A stretch of DNA of 12,945 nucleotides. Origin: Opitutales bacterium. GTDB taxonomy: Bacteria; Verrucomicrobiota; Verrucomicrobiia; Opitutales; Intestinicryptomonadaceae. Made by a program: the position numbers and the translations under genes. Below are positions 11,511-12,945 of this stretch, piece by piece (the first letter of the stretch is position 1; every line of letters starts with the position of its first letter). The stretch spans positions 1-12,945 of the forward strand of contig JAGBOM010000335.1 of assembly GCA_017633865.1 (NCBI GenBank), in the 5' to 3' direction. Below the pieces are notes generated by a model. It was not told the DNA's origin. It worked only from the letters and a program-made list of their open reading frames with translations, and did no database searches.

Positions 11511-12945
11511 ATGCAAATCAATACAAGAAACAACTATCCTCCCGCGCAGGGAATGTACGACCCCATAAACGAGCACGACGCTTGCGGCGTCGGCCTTATT
11601 GTCGATATCAACGGTTCGGCAAGCCACAAAATCGTTTTGGACGGCGTAAAAGTTTTGGACAGGCTTTTGCACAGGGGCGCCGTCGGCGGCGACTCACAGA
11701 CGGGCGACGGCGCGGGCATACTCACGCAGATTCCGGACGAATTTTTTAGAAAAGTTCTGCCTTTCGAGCTCCCGCCCCTCGGCGAGTACGCGGCGGCCAT
11801 GGTTTTCATGCCGCAGGACGAGGCCGTGGCGGACAGGTTCTTGGAGATTTTCAGGCTTTGCTGCCGCGAGGAGGGCTTCGAGGTTTTGGGCTTTAGAAAC
11901 GTCCCCGTCGACAAGGGCGCGATAGGCGCAATCGCGCTAAACACCTGCCCGAAAATCGCGCAGGTTTTCGTGTCGAAAAGCGGGCTCGACTTTGACAAGA
12001 TGGAGCGCGCCCTTTACATTTTGCGCCGCCGCGTCGAAAACATGGCCGAGGCCGAGCTCGGAGGCCGCGACGACGTTTACATTTGCAGCTTCTCCTCGCG
12101 CACAATCGTTTACAAGGGGCTTTTGAACGCCCCGCAGCTGAAGCGCTTTTACACCGACATAAGCGACGAGTCCTTCAAAAGCGCGGTCGCGCTAATCCAC
12201 CAGCGCTACAGCACAAACACCTTCCCGACATGGCCGCTCGCCCAGCCCTTCAGGTATTTGGCGCACAACGGCGAAATCAACACCCTGCGCGGCAACATAA
12301 ACCAGATGCGCATGCGCCAGGAGCATTTTTCAAGCCCGCTTTTCGGCGACGACATCAAAAAGACGCTCCCGATAATCCGCCCGCGCCAGAGCGACTCCGC
12401 CTCTCTTGACAACGCCGCCGAATTTTACCACCAGGCGGGGCGATCTTTGGCGCACACAATGCTTATGCTCGTCCCGCAGGCGTGGGGCAGGCATTTTCAT
12501 ATAAGCAAGGACATTCATGGATTCTTCGAATACCACTCCGGCGTCTGCGAGCCGTGGGACGGCCCCGCCGCGCTCGCCTTTACAAACGGCGTAGAGGCGG
12601 GCGCCATGCTCGACCGCAACGGCTTAAGGCCGGCGCGCTACACACTCACAAAAAGCGGGGTTTTCGTGCTCGCCTCCGAGGCGGGGGTTCTCGACATTCC
12701 CGCCTCCGACGTGGCCTCCCACGGCAGGCTCCGCCCCGGCGAGATTATTTATATAGACACCCGAAAGGGCAGAATATTAAAGGACACCGAAATAAAGACG
12801 ATTCTCGCCCGCGCCAAGCCCTACCGCCGCTGGGTTCAGGAAAACCGCATAGAGCTCCCGGGCATTTTTGAAAGCGTGTCCGCGCCCAGCGTGGGCGAAA
12901 ACCTCCTGCTTAGGCAAAAGATGTTCGGCTACACCCGCGAGGATG
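11511..12945 (+). CDS. gltB: Glutamate synthase large subunit (partial, 5' part)
   Basis: The enzyme converts glutamine and 2-oxoglutarate into two glutamates; 478 residues are visible and the gene runs off the window. What is seen is the N-terminal class II glutamine amidotransferase domain. MYDPINEHDACGVGL places the nucleophile at Cys25, so a 24-residue propeptide should be removed. LHRGAVGGDSQTGDGAGI, LIHQRYSTNTFPTWPLAQPF, LAHNGEINTLRGN, RPRQSDSASLDN and LDRNGLRPARY follow in the usual order. The ATG at 11511 was preferred to that at 11553, because the latter's AGGG is only two bases away; neither has a strong Shine-Dalgarno. Ferredoxin- versus NADPH-dependence cannot be told from this part. 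It is transcribed away from the glnB operon, from its own sigma-54 promoter. Confidence 0.95.
   Translation, partial: MQINTRNNYPPAQGMYDPINEHDACGVGLIVDINGSASHKIVLDGVKVLDRLLHRGAVGGDSQTGDGAGILTQIPDEFFRKVLPFELPPLGEYAAAMVFMPQDEAVADRFLEIFRLCCREEGFEVLGFRNVPVDKGAIGAIALNTCPKIAQVFVSKSGLDFDKMERALYILRRRVENMAEAELGGRDDVYICSFSSRTIVYKGLLNAPQLKRFYTDISDESFKSAVALIHQRYSTNTFPTWPLAQPFRYLAHNGEINTLRGNINQMRMRQEHFSSPLFGDDIKKTLPIIRPRQSDSASLDNAAEFYHQAGRSLAHTMLMLVPQAWGRHFHISKDIHGFFEYHSGVCEPWDGPAALAFTNGVEAGAMLDRNGLRPARYTLTKSGVFVLASEAGVLDIPASDVASHGRLRPGEIIYIDTRKGRILKDTEIKTILARAKPYRRWVQENRIELPGIFESVSAPSVGENLLLRQKMFGYTRED

Overview
The window joins the end of a mobilizable or integrative element (about 1-3160, visibly AT-richer, plus strand) to an ordinary, more G+C-rich chromosome (about 3200-12945). 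The core genes suggest a Gram-negative-like bacterium that makes meso-diaminopimelate through the DapL route and uses a type III glutamine synthetase. Type III GS, a DapL2-like aminotransferase, lipoproteins and poor Shine-Dalgarno use in core genes together fit the Verrucomicrobiota/Lentisphaerota (PVC) area best. That placement is inference, because no rRNA or marker protein is present.

Region 1 (1-3160) is mobilization DNA. It holds the 3' end of an unrecognised gene, a MobC-type accessory gene whose 5' part is a run of four consecutive hairpins resembling an oriT, and a relaxase gene. The relaxase frame stays open into what looks like the C-terminal half of a large serine recombinase. A small, convincing ORF lies across the junction in another frame. 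The catalytic half of the recombinase is missing, so the element appears decayed. A repeat-rich, non-coding stretch and a strong terminator follow.

Region 2 (3200-4640) holds tRNA-Glu(UUC) on the minus strand and tRNA-His(GUG) on the plus strand, with promoter-like sequences and a terminator after tRNA-His. Two tandem minus-strand lipoprotein genes follow. They share a Tyr-rich motif and end in their own terminator.

Region 3 (4824-10811) is a tight five-gene minus-strand operon: glnB, amt, glnN, dapL, dapF. It starts at a good -24/-12 (sigma-54) promoter. P-II senses 2-oxoglutarate/ATP and probably gates Amt; Amt brings in ammonium; GlnN fixes it into glutamine; DapL uses glutamate as amino donor for LL-diaminopimelate; and DapF should epimerise this to the meso form. 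The DapF copy has Ser at both positions of the catalytic Cys pair, and the P-II T-loop lacks the uridylylated Tyr51.

Region 4 (10812-11469) is a non-coding spacer of about 660 bp, rich in repeats. It includes a perfect 23-bp inverted repeat bounding 318 bp. Divergently, gltB (glutamate synthase large subunit, running off the window) starts behind a second sigma-54 promoter of the same form. The glutamine and glutamate arms of GS-GOGAT therefore flank one regulatory spacer and probably share RpoN control.
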